Source: Liolophura sinensis
Lineage: Eukaryota; Mollusca; Polyplacophora; Chitonida; Chitonidae
Direction of reading: 5' to 3'
Assembly (NCBI RefSeq): GCF_032854445.1
Contig: NC_088304.1
Coordinates: forward strand, 3,782,001-3,846,000
DNA: 64,000 nucleotides
Shown: one piece after another, positions 48,901 through 54,525 of the stretch
Layout of the letters: the number at the start of each line of letters is the position of its first letter
Numbering within the stretch: position 1 is the first letter of the stretch
Program-made: the position numbers and the translations under genes
Notes under the pieces: model-generated
What the model saw: only the letters and a program-made list of their open reading frames with translations
Told to the model about the DNA's origin: nothing
Database searches by the model: none

Positions 48901-51505
48901 CACGCATTGCTCTAGCATCTGAAAACAGTGACTTTAAGCCCGGACAGGTAAGTCAATACAAATGTTATCCTAGGAGCACGCATTGCTCTAGCATCTGAAA
49001 ACAGTGACTTTAAGCCCGGACAGGTAAGTCAATTCAAATGTTATCCTAGGAGCACGCATTGCTCTAGCATCTGAAAACAGTGACTTTAAGCCCAGACAGG
49101 TAAGTCAATACAAATGTTATCCTAGGAGCACGCATTGCTCTAGCATCTGAAAACAGTGACTTTAAGCCCGGACAGGTAAGTCAACACAAATGTTATCCTA
49201 GGAGCACGCATTGCTCTAGCATCTGAAAACAGTGACTTTAAGCCCGGACAGGTAAGTCAACACAAATGTTATCCTAGGAGCACTCTTTGCTCTAGCATAT
49301 GAAAACAGTGACTTTTAGAGCTGACAGGTAAATCAAACCTTACCAACATTTAAATTTTTAAAGTATTTAATTGTAACTATAGCGAAGATTTTTGACCAAA
49401 AAAAAAATGCTAATCAAACCAAATTTTCTGTATTTTAAAGTAATATCAGACTCATACATATGCTATCTGTAGTCTTTAAATGATTGACTAAGTTATAATG
49501 TGACCTTAAATTATGAATAATGTGAATTTAAATTTTGTGATCTTCCTGGCCAATTTTTTAATAGTACCATGAGCACAAGCGAAGTTTATTTTTTGTTATC
49601 GGTAGTTATCTGGGATATTCTAAAATAATAGCAGAAATTCAATTAGATTTGTGCTCATTGATTTTTGGCCAAAAATTTCTGGGATGGCCACTGTAATCAT
49701 TAAGTTTTTCTGTGTCTTTTTTTTGGGGGGCCCCAAAAGTATTTTTAGACCTACAGTCACGGAAAAAATTATTAGACCACTCATATTTTCTTTGGTTTCT
49801 TGTTCATTTTAATGCCTGGCAACCCTAAAGGTGTATTAACCGAAGATTACAATGAATACGACAAAAATCCAGCTGATTCCATAATACTTTGTCGTATTTG
49901 ATATGCTTTAAGGTCAGTTGTATTCCTAGGGTGTATGCGAGGCAATTTCATGCTTTCCATTTACATACAGACTTACATAAAGAGTGGTTTCCTGTTTACA
50001 TGTAGGCTTACATAAATAGGGGTCTCTTGTTTATATATTAAGACGCAGCACAACTCGGTAGTTGTCAGCTCTCATAATGCCTAAAGCGAAAGAATTATGT
50101 GGAACCAGAAAGGCAGCCATCTTGGCACAGCTGGATACTGGATTGAGCGAGCGACAAGTGGCCAAAAAACTGAAGATCTCTAAGACAGCAGTTCATTACA
50201 CCAAGAAAAAGCAAGCCGAACGTGGTACTACAAAACTGCTAGCTGGTCGAGCCAGGAAACGTCTTTCTACCCCACGAGATGACCGAGCACTCATCCGGTC
50301 CTGTATCAAGAATGGTCGTCAGACCTCCAGAGACCTTAGAAATGAGTGGGCATTGTCAACAAATGTGACTTGTTCAGCAAGAACAGTTCGAAACCGACTT
50401 CTTGAAGCTGGTCTAAAGTCGCACAGGGCACGGAAGAAGCCCTTCATCAACGAGAGGCAGCGGAAGGCCCGCTTGCGTTTTGCGAGGGATCACAAGAGTT
50501 GGACTGTTGATGATTGGGCTAAAGTTCTCTTCAGTGATGAATCCAATTTTGAGTTGATGCCTACTCCAGCCAACTCACTGGTTAGGAGGAAGCCTGGGGA
50601 AGCCTACAAACCAGACTGCCTTGCTCCTACTGTAAAGCATGGGGGTGGATCAGTGATGATCTGGGGTTGTTTCAGTATGGGTGGAACAGGACAGATGCAG
50701 TTGTGAGTTGGCTCGAATGACTGGATTTTCCAACAAGACAATGTCCCTTGCCACACGGCAAGGTCAGTTAAAACCTGGATAGAGAACCGGAACATTCGAA
50801 CCATGAATTGGCCTGCTCAGTCACCTGATCTGAATCCAATTGAAAACCTGTGGAATATTATCAAGTTCAAAATTTAGAACCACTAGCCGAAAAACAAAGC
50901 AAATTTGTTCGAATTTTTGCAACAGGAATGGGCTGCTGTGACCGCAGGGCAATGTAACAAACTGGTGGAGAGCATGCCAAGGCGCATGGCTGCAGTCATC
51001 AAAAACAATGGGCATGCAATCAAGTACTAACTCCCGTGTGAGACTGAGAGTCATGTGACTACGTGACTAGGAGACAGGAGAAAAAATGAAATGCCAAAAT
51101 GTTTTTGAGAATACAGTTGCTACATCTACAGATGTATGAACTTAAGTGATTTTGGTCATTGTCAAGAAAGTCATAGAGAACTGATAGATATCACCTCTTA
51201 AATAAAACCCTTATGAACTATTTCTGTTTTCATCACTTTCTTTGTCCAAACAAATGTTCCTTCAGTTGTGCAAGGTTTTAAAATGAACAAGAAATGGGAG
51301 AAAGCAAGGGTGGTCTAATAATTTTTTCCATGACTGTATATGTGATTCTGAGAGTGTATTTTTACAAACTTTTGAAAATATAGTAATCTGAGTGAAAGAA
51401 AAAGGTTAATGCCTAATTTGGTTACATTTATTATGCAGAACACCAATATTTGACTTCTTCCTTTATATTTTGCAGATTTGGCTTCAGGCGACTACTGTGA
51501 CGTGA
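18893..51505 (+). CDS. BRIP1: BRIP1/FANCJ-type Fe-S DNA helicase, whole gene
   Basis: This is the span of the reconstructed gene; exons are listed separately. FANCJ/BRIP1 is a nuclear superfamily 2, 5'-to-3' DNA helicase of the XPD group that acts in interstrand crosslink repair, G-quadruplex unwinding and replication-fork maintenance. Evidence in order: SPTGSGKS with lysine 52, the same number as in human [14 protein letters not shown] (motif Ia); four Fe-S cysteines in EHTCIHP, GCRDL, GPGCLF and [15 protein letters not shown] (motif II); [65 protein letters not shown] (motif VI). Exons 1-5 and 7-21 keep phase. Problems: exon 6 boundaries are uncertain, exons 22 and 24 each contain one apparent extra base, an exon is lost in the N gap, and phases at the 3' end (exons 26-29) are not fully reconciled. 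The 3' end is provisional. Identity is near certain; the C-terminus is not. Confidence 0.9.
19247..19358 (+). CDS. BRIP1: helicase exon 2 (Walker A)
   Basis: Acceptor TATTTTAG, donor GTGAGA. It encodes [20 protein letters not shown] then [13 protein letters not shown]. The ATP-binding lysine is residue 52. It ends in phase 1. Confidence 0.95.
19977..20033 (+). CDS. BRIP1: helicase exon 3
   Basis: Acceptor TTCTTTCAG, donor GTTTCA (weak). It encodes [19 protein letters not shown], in phase 1 at both ends. It begins the variable linker between Walker A and motif Ia. Confidence 0.75.
20585..20776 (+). CDS. BRIP1: helicase exon 4 (Pro/Ser/Asn-rich linker)
   Basis: Acceptor CTGTTTGAAG, donor GTAAGA, phase 1 throughout. 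It encodes [17 protein letters not shown] and a Pro-rich run ending SLLNTSKL, a low-complexity insert between motifs I and Ia. Its length and phase fit the neighbours. Confidence 0.75.
22835..23090. repeat. tandem array, 45 bp x about 6 (intron 4)
   Basis: Units contain CATGAACTGTTGGTGGTAGG and AGCATAGACTAACTGCTCAG. The period divides by three, which creates a spurious - strand ORF. Confidence 0.93.
23348..23520. repeat. degenerate tandem repeat, 3 copies (intron 4)
   Basis: Three diverged copies of a unit with TTGAAATCTGCACTCTGA, GTATGGAAGTGTGA and GAAAATTACAGTTG, about 55-65 bp each. Confidence 0.7.
23598..23719 (+). CDS. BRIP1: helicase exon 5 (acidic linker)
   Basis: Acceptor TTATTTCAG, donor GTACAC; enters in phase 1 and leaves in phase 0. 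It encodes [20 protein letters not shown], a five-Asp run, then [15 protein letters not shown]. It is a linker with acidic and basic patches and no motif I can name. Confidence 0.8.
24484..24769 (+). CDS. BRIP1: helicase exon 6a (boundaries uncertain)
   Basis: Two models exist. In the first, an acceptor after GAGGCAG starts the exon at 24,524 in phase 0 ([19 protein letters not shown]) and a donor CAG/GTTTGT at 24,769 ends it in phase 0; no indel is needed. In the second, the exon runs from 24,484 ([14 protein letters not shown]) to 24,995 without a break, but three single-base insertions (near 24,530, 24,771 and 24,942) would be required. From 24,606 the sequence is a degenerate 15/30 bp repeat coding Val-Ser-Asn-Gln / Val-Pro-Gly-Gln blocks. 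I prefer the first model only because it needs no sequence change. Confidence 0.5.
24606..24840. repeat. degenerate 15/30 bp repeat in helicase exon 6
   Basis: Repeats of TCAGATTGTGTCCAATCAA and GTGCCAGG. On the + strand they code Gln/Val/Pro/Asn blocks, on the - strand a FDWTQxDLxQL-like periodic frame. The array appears to extend over the proposed donor at 24,769. Confidence 0.85.
24943..24995 (+). CDS. BRIP1: helicase exon 6b (basic microexon)
   Basis: Acceptor GTCCGACTCTTTAG, donor GTAAGT. It encodes [18 protein letters not shown] in phase 0, and the final two bases (AA) join the next exon to read [12 protein letters not shown]. The basic PPPPKRK patch may act as a nuclear localisation signal (inference). 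Confidence 0.7.
25121..25350 (-). mobile_element. SINE copy with degenerate head (intron 6)
   Basis: Tail ATTTATTTATTTGATTGGAG at left, core TTTTACGCAAAACTCTAGAA, then CTTCCCGTGTACGATTAGAG. It continues past the point where most copies stop into GAAGCCACCATGAGCAC and CATTGATGGCATTGGCGAAA, probably the antisense of the tRNA-like head. Diverged. Confidence 0.7.
25351..30385. other. large helicase intron, no exon seen
   Basis: Five kilobases of AT-rich intron. A possible tRNA-like B box (TGTTGGTTCAATCCTGGC) at about 30,012-30,030 may be an old SINE head. A 141-codon frame at 30,054-30,479 only partly overlaps exon 7 and is otherwise intronic. Confidence 0.5.
30386..30475 (+). CDS. BRIP1: helicase exon 7 (motif Ia)
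   Basis: Acceptor GTTTTGTGCAG, donor GTAAGT. It encodes [20 protein letters not shown] then [18 protein letters not shown] is characteristic of FANCJ/XPD-group helicases. Enters and leaves in phase 2. Confidence 0.95.
30751..30903 (-). mobile_element. SINE copy (intron 7), head-truncated
   Basis: TTTATTTGATTGGTGTTTTA at left, then GCCAGCCAGCATTATGGTGG and a last block CTTCCCACATAAGG. Same family as 8,411-8,570. Confidence 0.8.
31676..31769 (+). CDS. BRIP1: helicase exon 8 (Fe-S cysteines 1 and 2)
   Basis: Acceptor TTGTTCCACAG, donor GTGAGT. It encodes [18 protein letters not shown] and then NDGCRDLLD. The cysteines of TCIHP and GCRDL match the first two Fe-S ligands of FANCJ. Enters in phase 2, leaves in phase 0. 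Confidence 0.95.
32383..32514 (+). CDS. BRIP1: helicase exon 9 (Fe-S cysteine 3)
   Basis: Acceptor ACCTTCTTTAG, donor GTGAGT. It encodes [20 protein letters not shown] followed by [25 protein letters not shown] supplies the third ligand; AWDIEDLV is conserved in FANCJ. Phase 0 at both ends. Confidence 0.95.
33000..33095 (+). CDS. BRIP1: helicase exon 10 (Fe-S cysteine 4)
   Basis: Acceptor TTTTCACCTCAG, donor GTGAGT. It encodes [20 protein letters not shown] and [16 protein letters not shown] carries the fourth ligand and [10 protein letters not shown] is a family hallmark. Phase 0. Confidence 0.95.
33634..33769 (+). CDS. BRIP1: helicase exon 11 (DEAH box)
   Basis: Acceptor TCATGACAACAG, donor GTAAGA. 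It encodes [20 protein letters not shown] followed by [29 protein letters not shown] is motif II, which binds Mg-ATP. Ends in phase 1. Confidence 0.95.
33812..34090 (+). mobile_element. second tRNA-derived SINE type (intron 11)
   Basis: GGCCTAATGGTTAGAGCACC (A-box region) and GGATCAAACCCGGGTCAG (B box) form a tRNA-like head. The body is GGTTTGCCTGGTGTCAGTAT, AATGTGACTAGGTGGGATGT and CATGATACTTTGGCGACATG. This body differs from the other SINE family and resembles a TATAATGTGACTGGGTGGGGT-like core I recall from molluscan genomes (not checked). Confidence 0.65.
34130..35217. repeat. tandem array, 49 bp x about 21 (intron 11)
   Basis: Units contain GAACTGTATCCGGAATGTGA and TCAGTGAGAAGTGGGATTTC. 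Two unit types, GTGAACTG...GGAATG and CACGAACTG...GGCATG, alternate over part of the array, suggesting dimer-level expansion. Some units are shortened (near 34,590 and 34,730). Confidence 0.95.
35378..35424 (+). CDS. BRIP1: helicase exon 12
   Basis: Acceptor TTATCTTACAG, donor GTAAGA. It encodes [16 protein letters not shown]; phase 1 in, phase 0 out. It is short but phase-consistent with both neighbours. Confidence 0.8.
36652..36801 (+). CDS. BRIP1: helicase exon 13
   Basis: Acceptor TTTTGTTACAG, donor GTACAG, phase 0. It encodes [20 protein letters not shown], then [20 protein letters not shown] and FPALQ. It belongs to the arch/HD1 insertion region of FANCJ. Confidence 0.85.
37036..37199 (+). 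CDS. BRIP1: helicase exon 14
   Basis: Acceptor CTTGCTGTACAG; donor GTCTGT. It encodes [20 protein letters not shown], then [20 protein letters not shown] and FVEDYR. FVEDYRVAI, formed with the next exon, matches the FANCJ segment before NFWCLNPAV. Ends in phase 2. Confidence 0.9.
37355..37495. repeat. tandem repeat, 44 bp x 3 (intron 14)
   Basis: Three copies of TTGTAATATATGAACCTTAA plus ATATGCACCTCATGAACCAG. Confidence 0.9.
37765..37852 (+). mobile_element. SINE 3' half (intron 14)
   Basis: TTTTCCTCCCACCGTAGTGC, TGGCCATTGTCGTATAAGTC, ATTCTTGAGTCTGGCGTAAA, then ACACTAATCAAATAAATAAA. Core and tail only. Confidence 0.8.
38064..38109 (+). CDS. BRIP1: helicase exon 15
   Basis: Acceptor TTTGTCTTTCAG, donor GTAAGC. 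It encodes [15 protein letters not shown]; phase 2 in, phase 0 out. Confidence 0.85.
38456..38489 (+). CDS. BRIP1: helicase exon 16 (microexon)
   Basis: A 34-base exon between acceptor TTGGTTGTAG and donor GTAAGT. It encodes [11 protein letters not shown] and corrects the phase from 0 to 1, as exon 17 requires. The basic RKNK-GRRE stretch it creates corresponds to the basic segment before the NFWCLNPAV motif in FANCJ. Confidence 0.75.
38580..39420. repeat. tandem array, 23 bp, with higher-order structure (intron 16)
   Basis: Units are GTCATGCTATCTGTGTAGCT plus TGG, or AACATGG variants. A non-array block (GAGTGAACACACAACCCTAC, then ACCAGGAAATGTCACAGC) recurs at about 38,970, 39,135 and 39,416, so a longer block has itself been duplicated. 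Confidence 0.93.
39925..39983 (+). CDS. BRIP1: helicase exon 17
   Basis: Acceptor ATCTCTTTGTAG, donor GTATGT. It encodes [19 protein letters not shown]; phase 1 in, phase 0 out. NFWCLNPAV is highly characteristic of FANCJ. Confidence 0.95.
40377..40514 (+). CDS. BRIP1: helicase exon 18
   Basis: Acceptor CTTGCAACTGCAG, donor GTATTT, phase 0. It encodes [20 protein letters not shown] and then [30 protein letters not shown] is motif III. Confidence 0.95.
40826..40945 (+). CDS. BRIP1: helicase exon 19
   Basis: Acceptor CTTTATGCAG, donor GTGAGT, phase 0. It encodes [20 protein letters not shown] and [20 protein letters not shown]. Its last 36 bases and the donor are the first copy of the 64 bp array that fills the start of the intron. 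Confidence 0.93.
40910..41470. repeat. 64 bp x 9 array duplicating exon 19 end and donor
   Basis: The unit runs GATGAGCTGGGCAAGCTAGT, GCTGGAGGTGTGCAGGGTGA, GTAACTGGGACATCAAACAG, GATG. Its first copy is the 3' end of exon 19 plus the intron start. Eight further copies lie in the intron; most keep a GTGAGT donor, while copy 3 has lost it (GAGTTGGT). Reading through the first donor reaches TGA after about ten codons. Confidence 0.95.
41805..42790. repeat. 29 bp x 34 array duplicating exon 20 acceptor
   Basis: The unit is GCTATTCCTCATGGAGTTCT GTGTTTCAG, i.e. the first 20 coding bases of exon 20 plus a pyrimidine-rich tract and AG. First and last copies are 957 bp apart, exactly 33 periods. Most copies keep TTTCAG; the first four and one near 42,150 have TTTCGG or CCGG. 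Because 29 is not divisible by three, all three frames are open, giving spurious ORFs of 335-396 codons. Confidence 0.96.
42763..42834 (+). CDS. BRIP1: helicase exon 20
   Basis: It uses the last acceptor of the 29 bp array (TCTATGTTTCAG) and donor GTGAGT, phase 0. It encodes [20 protein letters not shown] followed by [14 protein letters not shown] matches the start of the FANCJ helicase C-terminal domain. Confidence 0.93.
43347..43485 (+). CDS. BRIP1: helicase exon 21
   Basis: Acceptor TTGGTGTTTTAG, donor GTGGGT. It encodes [20 protein letters not shown] and then [20 protein letters not shown] with an acidic end. Ends in phase 1. Confidence 0.92.
43706..44068 (+). mobile_element. most complete SINE copy, internally triplicated (intron 21)
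   Basis: tRNA-like head CATGGCCAAGAGGGTAAGCA (A-box region) and GGTGTGAGTTCAAGTCCTGC (B box). Then the segment TCAAGTCCAGCTTATGCTGG, CTTCCTGTCCGGCCGAACGT, GGGAAGG occurs three times. The body follows (TTTCTCCCACCATATAAATC, TATTCTTGAGTGCAGCGTAA) and the tail AACACCAATCAAATAAATG. It sets the orientation of all the other copies. Confidence 0.85.
44400..44475. repeat. A/C-only tract (intron 21)
   Basis: About 75 bases almost entirely A and C (AAACCCACCCCCAAAACCAC, CACCCTCCAACC and similar), a strongly strand-biased low-complexity tract. Confidence 0.7.
44596..44718 (+). CDS. BRIP1: helicase exon 22 (motif V), one extra base
   Basis: Acceptor TTCTACGAACAG, donor GTAAGA. It encodes [20 protein letters not shown] then [18 protein letters not shown]. 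After ARA the family reads V-I-T, but here GCTGGTCATCACA has one G more than GCT-GTC-ATC-ACA. Without that G the exon ends in phase 0 as exon 23 requires; with it the frame breaks. It may be an assembly error, a polymorphism or a genuine lesion. Confidence 0.88.
45543..45578 (+). CDS. BRIP1: helicase exon 23 (microexon)
   Basis: A 36-base exon, acceptor TCTAATTTCAG, donor GTAAGT, phase 0. It encodes [12 protein letters not shown], matching the FANCJ segment after ARAVIT. Confidence 0.93.
46025..46153 (+). CDS. BRIP1: helicase exon 24 (motif VI), one extra base
   Basis: Acceptor CTCTTCACAG, donor GTCAGT. It begins [14 protein letters not shown] in phase 0. Then, one base out of frame, it continues [20 protein letters not shown] and ALGRCIRHR. 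The extra base lies between 46,064 and 46,068; left as is, the frame hits TGA soon after. [10 protein letters not shown] is motif VI with its arginine finger. The corrected exon ends in phase 2, ten bases before the N gap. Confidence 0.9.
46164..46363. other. assembly gap, 200 N
   Basis: Exactly 200 N, probably a placeholder length. It begins ten bases into intron 24. The coding segment expected just after motif VI in FANCJ (the NDWGALILVDDRF region) is absent from the flanks, so at least one exon is probably hidden here. Confidence 0.97.
46365..46454 (+). CDS. BRIP1: helicase exon 25 (partial, at gap edge)
   Basis: The frame after the gap reads [20 protein letters not shown] then [10 protein letters not shown], a charged linker. 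Two donors are possible: 46,446 (GTAACA, phase 1) or 46,454 (GTTCAG, phase 0). The second agrees with exon 26. The 5' boundary is lost in the gap. Confidence 0.55.
46756..46772. repeat. poly-G run
   Basis: Seventeen G followed by a T-rich tract, just before exon 26; a likely sequencing or assembly weak point. Confidence 0.9.
46822..46892 (+). CDS. BRIP1: helicase exon 26 (first CxxC)
   Basis: Acceptor TTTACTGTTTTAG; donor GTAATG. In phase 0 it encodes [24 protein letters not shown] in two blocks. RCVRCGSVL looks like half of a zinc ribbon. The end phase (2) does not match exon 27 (phase 1), so one base or one boundary here is unresolved. Confidence 0.55.
47085..47275. repeat. tandem array, 23 bp x 8 (intron 26)
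   Basis: Copies of TGACTTCATAGTAGTATACT TTT, nearly identical. Confidence 0.95.
47762..47908 (-). mobile_element. SINE copy (intron 26)
   Basis: Tail TTTATTTATTCATTTATTTA at left, shortened core (ACACGACAGCGGCCGGCATT), GGGAGGAAACCGGACAGAGC and final CATTTACGGCCGGAGAGG. Confidence 0.8.
48090..48224 (+). CDS. BRIP1: helicase exon 27
   Basis: Acceptor TCTGTACATTACAG, donor GTAAGT, phase 1 at both ends. It encodes [20 protein letters not shown], then [20 protein letters not shown] and SDCC. It joins the next exon cleanly. I cannot match it to the vertebrate FANCJ tail. Confidence 0.65.
48492..48643 (+). CDS. BRIP1: helicase exon 28 (second CxxC)
   Basis: Acceptor GTGTGTTTCAG, donor GTAAGT; phase 1 in, phase 0 out. 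It encodes [20 protein letters not shown], then [20 protein letters not shown] and [16 protein letters not shown] with the following G-A-R-I resembles the second half of a two-CxxC zinc fold. Its last 63 bases and donor are repeated nine times downstream. Confidence 0.65.
48581..49330. repeat. 76 bp x 10 array duplicating exon 28 end and donor
   Basis: The unit is AATGTTATCCTAGGAGCACG, CATTGCTCTAGCATCTGAAA, ACAGTGACTTTAAGCCCGGA, CAGGTAAGTCAATACA. First and last starts are 684 bp apart, exactly 9 periods. Every copy keeps a GTAAGT or GTAAAT donor. Read-through of the first donor meets TGA within the second copy because 76 leaves remainder 1 on division by three. Confidence 0.96.
49754..51336 (+). 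mobile_element. Tc1/mariner-type transposon in intron 28
   Basis: A 1,583 bp element between TA dinucleotides (49,752-49,753 and 51,337-51,338), the usual Tc1 target duplication. The ends are inverted: CAGTCACGGAAAAAATTATT on the left against the complement of AATAATTTTTTCCATGACTG on the right. Similarity continues for about 57 bp to TTTCTTGTTCATTTTAA. It contains one transposase reading frame. Confidence 0.93.
50077..51030 (+). pseudogene. Tc1-like DD34E transposase with three in-frame stops
   Basis: The frame from [16 protein letters not shown] to IKY-TAA is 317 codons, close to full length for Tc1 transposases. The N-terminal part carries helix-turn-helix DNA-binding features ([20 protein letters not shown]). 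The catalytic triad sites are present: [15 protein letters not shown] and NPIENLW, with 34 residues between the second D and the E. Three stops break the frame without any shift: TGA at 50,704 and TAG at 50,875 and 50,884. It is therefore inactive as read, but only mildly decayed. Confidence 0.93.
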
Positions 51506-51528
51506 TAAAAGGAAAGGGAAGTGTGGAG
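51476..51528 (+). CDS. BRIP1: possible helicase exon 29 (terminal?)
   Basis: Acceptor TATATTTTGCAG, donor GTATGA. In the phase inherited from exon 28 it reads IWLQATTVT and stops (TGA at 51,503). In another phase it stays open as [17 protein letters not shown] to the donor, which looks more like protein. One missing or extra base upstream would decide. I cannot tell whether the gene ends here. Confidence 0.4.
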
Positions 51529-51870
51529 GTATGAATGGAAATGCATCTTGGAGGGATGAATGGAAATGCATCTTGGAGGGATGAATGGAAATGCAGTGTG
51601 GAGGGATGAATGGAAATGCATCTTGGAGGGATGAATGGAAATGCAGTGTGGAGGGATGAATGGAAATGCAGCTTGGAGGGATGAATGGAAATGCAGTGTG
51701 GAGGGATGAATGGAAATGCAGTGTGGAGGGATGAATGGAAATGCAGTGTGGAGGGATGAATGGAAGTCCAGTGTGGAGGGATGAATGGAAATGCAGCTTG
51801 GAGGGATGAATGGAAATCCAGTGTGGAGGGATGAATGGAAATGCAGTGTGGAGGGATGAATGGAAAGGCA
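51521..51870. repeat. 25 bp x about 13 array duplicating exon 29 end
   Basis: The unit is GTGTGGAGGTATGAATGGAA ATGCA. The first copy covers the exon 29 end and its GT donor; all later copies read GGAGGGATG, so the donor GT is GG. A 166-codon - strand ORF here is an artefact. Confidence 0.92.
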
Positions 51871-51944
51871 TTCTGAAATGGCGGAATAAGTGTAAAAAAT
51901 TCAGTGGATAAATGGAGTGAAATACATGCATGGACAGTCGCTCA

Positions 51945-52450
51945 TGATGCAGCGCAGTCGATCATGATGCCGTGCAGTCGCTCATGATGCAGTGCAGTCG
52001 CTCATGATGCCGTGCAGTCGCTCATGATGCAGCGCAGTCGCTCATGATGCCATGCAGTCGCTCATGATGCAGTGCAGTCGCTCATGATGCCGTGCAGTCG
52101 CTCATGATGCAGTGCAGTCGCTCATGAAGCTGTGCAGTCGCTCATGATGCAGTGCAGTCGCTCATGATGCAGTGCAGTCGCTCATGATGCAGTGCAGTCG
52201 CTCATGATGCCGTGCAGTCGCTCATGATGCCGCGCAGTCGATCATGATGCTGTGCAGTCGCTCATGATGCAGTGCAGTCGCTCATGATGCCGTGCAGTCG
52301 CTCATGATGCAGTACAGTCGCTCATGATGCCGTGCAGTCGCTCATGATGCCGTGCAGTCGCTCATGAAGCTGTGCAGTCGCTTATGATGCAGTACAGTCG
52401 CTCATGATGCCGTGCAGTCGCTCATGATGTAGTGTAGTCGTTCATGATGC
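51945..52450. repeat. tandem array, 20 bp x 25
   Basis: Units GCAGTCGCTCATGATGCCGT and GCAGTCGCTCATGATGCAGT are interspersed in very regular 20 bp register. Confidence 0.96.
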
Positions 52451-52920
52451 CGTGCAGTATGGAGAGTTTGCACAGATGCAGTGCAGTGTGGAGATTTGCA
52501 CGGATGCGATGCGGTGAGGAGATTTGCACAAGATATAGATGCACAAAGTACATTGCAGTACAGAAGTTACATGATGGCTGCAGTTTGTATGGCGACACAA
52601 GATACAGTGCAGTATGGACAGTTGCAGAAGTGACAATACTTTATGGGCAGATACAGTACAGTACAGTACAGATATTCACACATGATGCAGAGCAATTTGA
52701 ATATTTCAGTGTAAGAGTGCAGAATTGAAAAATCACACACAGTGCAGTGCATTGTAGACAGTTGAGGGACATCTAGTGCAGTATGAACAGTTTCTCAAAG
52801 TGCTGTTCAGTGTTGCACGTAGTGCAATAAGGATAGTTTCAAGCAAAACAGTATAGAAAGTTGCACATTATGCAATTTGAACAGTTGCATAAAGTGACGT
52901 GTGGACAGTTGCAGACATAA
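52450..52920. repeat. degenerate continuation, GTGCAGTATGGACAGTTGCA-like
   Basis: Irregular repeats of short words such as GTGCAGTATGGAC and AGTTGCACA spaced 30-50 bp apart. This is probably a decayed older array. Confidence 0.5.
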
Positions 52921-54450
52921 TCGGACAAGATATCATGTATTAGATCTGAGAAGGAATATGCTAAATTGCTTGTTGCTGATAGATAGATATGATAAGATGT
53001 GACAAGAAAGTATAAGAACGTGGTTATCCACGCCGCTGGTGGACAAGCCTACAAAATGTCCAAATCATTCTAGAAGTGGAAGACAGATCATTTAATTCCT
53101 TATGGCCGAAATGATAGAAGCTCATAGAAGCTTCACTTGCTTCAGTCATGTAAACCGTCACATGTATTGTTTTTCTTTTTGCAAACAATAATCTGTTTGA
53201 ATAAAAAATATCATGCATCTCTGGCAATGAATTAACCAGGGGCATCATAACTAGCCCTTTAAAAGAAGAATTTTTTTCAAAATGTTTTACCTTGGGCAGT
53301 TTTGTGTTTAACATTGGGCAAGTATGTATTAAATTTGCACACGTCATCGGTTTCATTTTCCATGATAAACTTTCTTTATTTCTCTCTCGTCTTGATCATG
53401 TTATCATCTTGTAAACAAGCAACGGCCTTTTAGTGTGTGTAATATACATACCTGCGTCCTGTCCATATTTTTTTTCATTTTGTTATATGTGCCGGGAAAT
53501 TCATTTATCTTAAACTTTTTTTTATTATTATGCATCATTTCAACGTCAACGGTATTTATACAGTGATCAAATATATTTATCATGTACCAAAAATCAATGC
53601 ATTTTTTGGTTTTTACTGTCATGTTCCTGTAAATTGTGCATTTATTTGAATGCTGCTTATTGTCGTCCATGTGTATTCTATAATATTATACTAAAATATT
53701 AATGCTAGCACGGTCAGAAAATATGAAATATTCTAAAGTAAAACACCAATCAAATAAATAAATAAATATGACCTGCCTAAATGTGACTTACAGGTCTGCA
53801 CCCTATTGACATGTATTGTATTTAACCTGGATGTCATCGGTGTGTAAAAATGCTCTTTCAGACACACAGTAAGAAATTACATTTTTGGTTTCCGTGTTTG
53901 TGGAAACAGTTTTCACCATTGACCTATGGGTCAGCGTGACGGGTGGAAGTTCACGTGATACCAGACTCCTCGTCTGGTTTGAAATAGTTCAAAATCTGCT
54001 CTTAATCAACCAACAACATGTGGTAAAATTGCCCTTTTCCGCCATTCCAGTCAATGGCATCGGGAATGAGAACGAGGCTTGTTTTATGGTGTGCCTTCAC
54101 TGAGGTGGAAACGAATGAAAAGTTACAACACTTTAAAAAATTAAAACGTCATATGTGGTCTACCGTAGAATCAACAAGCTGTTACCAATTCAGTAGGCAG
54201 AAAATTTAATGTAAACTGCATTGGTCAATGCTTATCGTGGTTCGATTTGAGGCAGTCTTGATCATTCAACCAGTGGCAGCCAGGAGATTGTTAGTTCTAG
54301 AACTAGACAGCCTTGTGTGAGGTCAATGGGCGTCTTCTTCCAGTCCCAGCATTGGGTGTTTTTTTTTAGAGTATGCTATATGTTTGTTGTCGAGCACACG
54401 GACGTCAGCCACACAGAAGAACATAGGCACGCTTCAGAAGAGGCAGATTC
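52921..54450. other. intergenic, nothing recognised
   Basis: AT-rich. A SINE tail only (GTAAAACACCAATCAAATAA) sits at about 53,735-53,767. No exon was recognised. Confidence 0.4.
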
Positions 54451-54454
54451 GCAA

Positions 54455-54525
54455 CATGTAACCAGCTGCCGTCGTATGAGTAAACTGTTCTTCAGTACGG
54501 CGTAAAACACCAATCAAAATCAATA
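54455..54525 (+). mobile_element. SINE 3' fragment
   Basis: AACCAGCTGCCGTCGTATGA, TTCTTCAGTACGGCGTAAAA, CACCAATCAAAATCAAT: the diverged core and tail of the common family. Confidence 0.7.

Noticed and set aside
51431-51931. A 166-codon - strand His/Pro/Ser-rich ORF
   Set aside because: It is the antisense of the 25 bp array, with no independent evidence.
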